Below, one piece after another: positions 5,278 through 8,067 of a stretch of DNA of 8,067 nucleotides (the stretch's first letter is position 1; every line of letters begins with the position of its first letter). A program made the position numbers and the translations under genes. The notes under the pieces are model-generated. The model was given only the letters and a program-made list of their open reading frames with translations. It was not told the DNA's origin and did not search any database. Location of the stretch: assembly GCA_035256645.1 (NCBI GenBank), contig DATEXU010000156.1, positions 1-8,067 of the forward strand. The letters are read 5' to 3'. This DNA comes from G026625185 sp035256645 (GTDB lineage Bacteria > Desulfobacterota > WTBG01 > JAGOGO01).

Positions 5278-5796
5278 ATGAACATCGTAGAACAATCCCG
5301 GGAAATTACAACAATAAATTTCCCAAAACTTAACACGGAACTGTGGCGTTACCAGGATGAGCCGGGAAGGCTCATCCCGCTTTTGCAAAGCGGGCAAGAA
5401 ACGTACGGTTATATCTCAGAGACTACTATCAAGTACATTAGCGGAGTAACCAGAATACCGGAAAGCGAAATCTATAGTGTTATCACCTTTTATAAGCAGT
5501 TTCGTCTTCGCCCCCTTGGTAAACATCTTATCCGCCTCTGTGATGGCACTGCCTGCCATGTTAATAACGCAAAGGTATTGAAAGAAATTGTGGAAGATGA
5601 GTTACAGCTTGAGGGGAATGATACTACTGAAGATGGGTTATTTACCCTTGAAATGGTCGCCTGTCTCGGATGTTGTAGTCTGGCGCCGGTGATTATGATT
5701 GATGATCAAACCTACGGCAGGCTCACGCCGCAAAAACTGCGCAAAACCCTCAGAAAATACCAAAAACAAGAAAAAACTGAAGCGAAGACTCAATAA
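5278..5796 (+). CDS. NuoE/HydC-like [2Fe-2S] thioredoxin-fold subunit
   Basis: A 172-residue subunit of NADH-linked oxidoreductases (complex I NuoE, HydC of bifurcating hydrogenases, StnC of Sporomusa-type Nfn). The N-terminal helical part (about 20-80) includes GYISETTIKYISGVTRIPES and VITFYKQFRL, matching the family. The C-terminal thioredoxin-like domain binds [2Fe-2S] through Cys88 and Cys93 (CDGTAC) and Cys129 and Cys133 (CLGCC); the extra Cys132 sits where many homologs have Ala. It transfers electrons between the NuoF-like flavin subunit and the rest of the complex. The ATG at 5278 has AAAGAGGA upstream with six bases between. The next gene starts 17 bases downstream. No defects are seen. 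I give no symbol because nuoE, hydC, hndA and stnC cannot be told apart without the missing catalytic subunit. Confidence 0.92.
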   Translation: MNIVEQSREITTINFPKLNTELWRYQDEPGRLIPLLQSGQETYGYISETTIKYISGVTRIPESEIYSVITFYKQFRLRPLGKHLIRLCDGTACHVNNAKVLKEIVEDELQLEGNDTTEDGLFTLEMVACLGCCSLAPVIMIDDQTYGRLTPQKLRKTLRKYQKQEKTEAKTQ

Positions 5797-5813
5797 AATC
5801 GGAGGATATTGAA

Positions 5814-7583
5814 GTGTATACAATTACCATTGGAACTGCAACGTGTGGAATATCAGCGGGGGCGGACAAGGTGCTGAATGAATTTCAGCTCCTTGTCGCC
5901 GAAAAAGGTTTGAAAGACATAAAGCTTGCGGAAACTGGTTGCATGGGGATGTGTTACAAGGAAGTCCTTGTGGAAGTTAAGAATGGAGCGGGTAAATACC
6001 TTTATGGCGACGTTACCCCTGAAAAAGCCCAGCGCATCTTCAATGAGCATGTACTGCAGGACAAGCCGGTAGACGAATTTCTCGCTCTTCTCGATTATCA
6101 AGAAGGAACAGAAAAAAATTTTTTGGCCAAACAAAAACGTATTGTCCTTCGCAACTGCGGTCATATTGATCCGATGTCCATAGACGATTACCTTGCCCGC
6201 GATGGGTACAAGGCTATAAAAAAAGTATTGACCACCATGACTCCGGACGAGGTGATAAAAGCGGTCACTGACTCCGGCATTCGTGGTCGCGGCGGAGCGG
6301 GTTTTCTTACCGGAGTCAAATGGAAATTCGCCGCCCAATCGCCCGGCGACATAAAATATGTGGTCTGTAACGCTGACGAAGGTGATCCGGGAGCGTTTAT
6401 GGATCGAAGCGTTCTCGAAAGCGACCCGAATTCGGTGCTTGAAGGAATGCTTATCTGCGGCTACGCTATCGGAGCTTCTGAAGGATATATCTATTGCCGA
6501 GCCGAATATCCCCGGGCTATTGTAAGACTTGTGAACGCAATCGGGGAAGCCACGAAAAGGGGCTTCCTTGGTGATAATATTTTCGGTACTAACTTTTCGT
6601 TCCACCTTAAAATAAAAGAGGGCGCGGGCGCTTTTGTCTGCGGCGAAGAAACTGCTCTTATCGCTTCGATTGAAGGTCATCGCGGAACCCCGCGCATTCG
6701 CCCACCGTATCCCGCAGTCAAAGGAATATGGGGCAAGCCGACAAATATCAACAACGTTGAAACCCTCGCCAATCTGCCCTGGATAATTTTGAACGGACCG
6801 GAAAAGTTTGCTGCAATGGGAACCGATGACAGCAAAGGCACCAAAGTTTTTGCCATGGCCGGAAAAATAAAGCGCAGCGGTCTGGTCGAGGTTCCTATGG
6901 GGATCACCATTAACGAGATAATCTTCGACATCTGTGGCGGAATTGTTAACGACAAAAAATTTAAGGGCGTGCAAATGGGGGGGCCTTCGGGCGGCTGTAT
7001 CCCCGCCGCTCTGGGCAATACCCAGATAGACTATCAACAAATAAATAAAACCGGGGCGATTATGGGTTCAGGGGGGATGATTGTCGTTGACGAATCAACC
7101 TGTATGGTGGAACTGGCCCGGTTTTTTTTAGAATTCACCCAGAAAGAATCATGCGGCAAGTGCACAAGTTGTCGCATTGGAACCCTTCGCATGCTGGAAA
7201 TACTTGAACGCATTGTTGCGGGCCAAGGAAAGGACGAGGATCTCGATGTGCTTAAGGAGTTGGGCGAGCAGATAAAAGCTACCGCCCAGTGTGGACTGGG
7301 ACAAACTGCACCAAACCCGGCGTTGACGACGATGAATTATTTCCGCGAAGAATACGAAGAACACATCAAAAACAAACGATGCCCGGCGCATAGCTGTTCT
7401 TCTCTGGTAATGTACCTCGTTGATGCAACAAAATGTACTGGCTGTACTCTTTGTGCCGGCAATTGTCCGGCAGGAGCAATAGCGGGTGTTAAAAAGAAAG
7501 CCCATGCTGTTGACCAGGATAAATGCATAAAATGTGGAAAATGTATTACAACCTGTAATTTTGATGCAATCTATAAAGAGTAA
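5814..7583 (+). CDS. NuoF/HydB-like NADH-binding flavoprotein with C-terminal 2x[4Fe-4S] ferredoxin domain
   Basis: A 589-residue soluble subunit that exchanges electrons with NAD(H) through FMN. In order: a thioredoxin-like domain (about 1-85) with Cys11, Cys43 and Cys47; the NuoF core with the NADH/FMN motifs IRGRGGAGFLTGVKW (156-170), CNADEGDPGAFMDR (185-198) and GAGAFVCGEETALIASIEG (270-288); the SLBB-like region; the [4Fe-4S] site CGKCTSC (Cys447, 450, 453) with Cys493; and a bacterial ferredoxin domain with Cys541, 544, 547, 551 and Cys571, 574, 577, 581. This layout is that of HydB/HndC/StnB rather than complex I NuoF, which lacks the end domains. The N-terminal domain has Ile6 where a first cluster Cys is often found. 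The start is GTG at 5814 with GGAGGA seven bases upstream. The following gene begins 14 bases after the stop. Confidence 0.93.
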   Translation: MYTITIGTATCGISAGADKVLNEFQLLVAEKGLKDIKLAETGCMGMCYKEVLVEVKNGAGKYLYGDVTPEKAQRIFNEHVLQDKPVDEFLALLDYQEGTEKNFLAKQKRIVLRNCGHIDPMSIDDYLARDGYKAIKKVLTTMTPDEVIKAVTDSGIRGRGGAGFLTGVKWKFAAQSPGDIKYVVCNADEGDPGAFMDRSVLESDPNSVLEGMLICGYAIGASEGYIYCRAEYPRAIVRLVNAIGEATKRGFLGDNIFGTNFSFHLKIKEGAGAFVCGEETALIASIEGHRGTPRIRPPYPAVKGIWGKPTNINNVETLANLPWIILNGPEKFAAMGTDDSKGTKVFAMAGKIKRSGLVEVPMGITINEIIFDICGGIVNDKKFKGVQMGGPSGGCIPAALGNTQIDYQQINKTGAIMGSGGMIVVDESTCMVELARFFLEFTQKESCGKCTSCRIGTLRMLEILERIVAGQGKDEDLDVLKELGEQIKATAQCGLGQTAPNPALTTMNYFREEYEEHIKNKRCPAHSCSSLVMYLVDATKCTGCTLCAGNCPAGAIAGVKKKAHAVDQDKCIKCGKCITTCNFDAIYKE

Positions 7584-7597
7584 AGGATACGAATAAA

Positions 7598-8067
7598 ATG
7601 GAAAAGAGAAATCAAATCAAACTTGCTATAGATGGAAAAGAGATACTATGCAAACCAGGAAAAACAATCCTCACGGTCGCTCGGGAAAACAATATAGAAA
7701 TTCCCACCCTTTGTTACGACCCGCGCCTTGAGCCTTATGGCTCGTGCTTGCTTTGTGTGGTGGAAGTGCAAGGGATCGACAAACTGCTGCTGTCGTGTAC
7801 CACCGAGGCCCGTGACGGGATGACAATTAAGACAAATAATGAAAAAATATATAAGGCCAGAAAAAACGCTCTGGAATTACTTCTTTCCAACCACTTTGCC
7901 GACTGCCGGGGACCCTGCTACGAAAAATGTCCCGCGGATGTCAACCCCCAGGGCTATCTCGCTTTAGCAAACGCAGGCAAATATAAGGAAGCGCTTGAGC
8001 TTATCCGGGAAACAAATCCCTTTCCGCTTGTTTGCGGACGCATCTGTGTGCGGTATTGTGAGGGCGC
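7598..8067 (+). CDS. NuoG-type [2Fe-2S] domain fused to GltD/NfnB-type Fe-S domain, N-terminal part (3' end outside window)
   Basis: 156 residues are visible. Residues about 5-80 form a [2Fe-2S] ferredoxin domain as in NuoG and HydA, with ligands Cys39, Cys50, Cys53 and Cys67 (LCYDPRLEPYGSCLLC, SCTTEARDGM). Next is LLSNHFADCRGPCYEKCPADV (in part His99, Cys103, Cys107, Cys111), then NPQGYLALANAGKYKEAL and NPFPLVCGRICVRYCEG with Cys146, Cys150 and Cys154. This last part is the N-terminal Fe-S domain of GltD, NfnB and dihydropyrimidine dehydrogenase, which normally precedes an FAD/NADPH domain. The join fits a StnA-like subunit of Sporomusa-type Nfn; a longer fusion with a hydrogenase or formate dehydrogenase module is possible. 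AAAGGA (7582-7587), overlapping the previous stop, is a slightly distant ribosome binding site. Confidence 0.88.
   Translation, partial: MEKRNQIKLAIDGKEILCKPGKTILTVARENNIEIPTLCYDPRLEPYGSCLLCVVEVQGIDKLLLSCTTEARDGMTIKTNNEKIYKARKNALELLLSNHFADCRGPCYEKCPADVNPQGYLALANAGKYKEALELIRETNPFPLVCGRICVRYCEG

Noticed and set aside
5853..7040. Long open frame of about 395 codons on the - strand
   Set aside because: It lies entirely opposite the NuoF-like gene, has no family motifs, and is a by-product of that gene's codon bias.
1..8067. CRISPR array, tRNA or rRNA genes, transposase
   Set aside because: No regularly spaced repeats with unique spacers, no cloverleaf with a CCA or T-loop signature, no rRNA-like stretch and no transposase motifs were seen.

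Overview
The window reads as a chromosomal segment from an anaerobic, Gram-negative-like bacterium. The evidence is standard code use with TGA, TAA and TAG stops, strong Shine-Dalgarno sequences, a near-perfect sigma-54 promoter, and an operon of cytosolic iron-sulfur/flavin oxidoreductase subunits of the kind found in fermenters and acetogens. Moderate GC, AT-rich spacers and chromosome-type palindromic repeats would suit an uncultivated lineage such as Omnitrophota. That placement is inference only; no rRNA or marker gene is present to fix it.

Positions 1-1572 carry two metabolic genes on the + strand, 22 bases apart: the C-terminal part of mtnA (methionine salvage isomerase) and a complete branched-chain aminotransferase (ilvE type). 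Positions 1573-2068 hold no intact gene. They contain two palindromic repeat elements and the 3' remnant of a brnT toxin gene. The remnant overlaps an intact brnA antitoxin (2069-2329). Facing it, on the - strand, is a second toxin-antitoxin pair (2348-2892): an AbrB-type antitoxin followed by an overlapping RelE/ParE-type toxin. The pair has a good promoter and an array of 8-base direct repeats as a candidate operator. A histidine phosphatase lies further upstream on the same strand (3027-3638).

A divergent, AT-rich spacer of about 590 bases ends in a sigma-54 promoter. It drives a + strand operon: a response regulator made of a receiver domain and two Lrp/AsnC-type RAM domains with no DNA-binding domain (4225-5232); a NuoE/HydC-like [2Fe-2S] subunit (5278-5796); a NuoF/HydB-like NADH-binding flavin/Fe-S subunit (5814-7583); and the start of a protein joining a NuoG-type [2Fe-2S] domain to a GltD/NfnB-type Fe-S domain (7598 to the window end). 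The last three resemble the Sporomusa-type Nfn (Stn) electron-bifurcating transhydrogenase, which balances NADH, NADPH and ferredoxin pools. The decisive FAD/NADPH domain lies beyond the window.

The most novel item is the REC-RAM-RAM protein encoded as first gene of this redox operon. The next is the decayed brnT beside its intact antitoxin gene, close to a compound inverted repeat.
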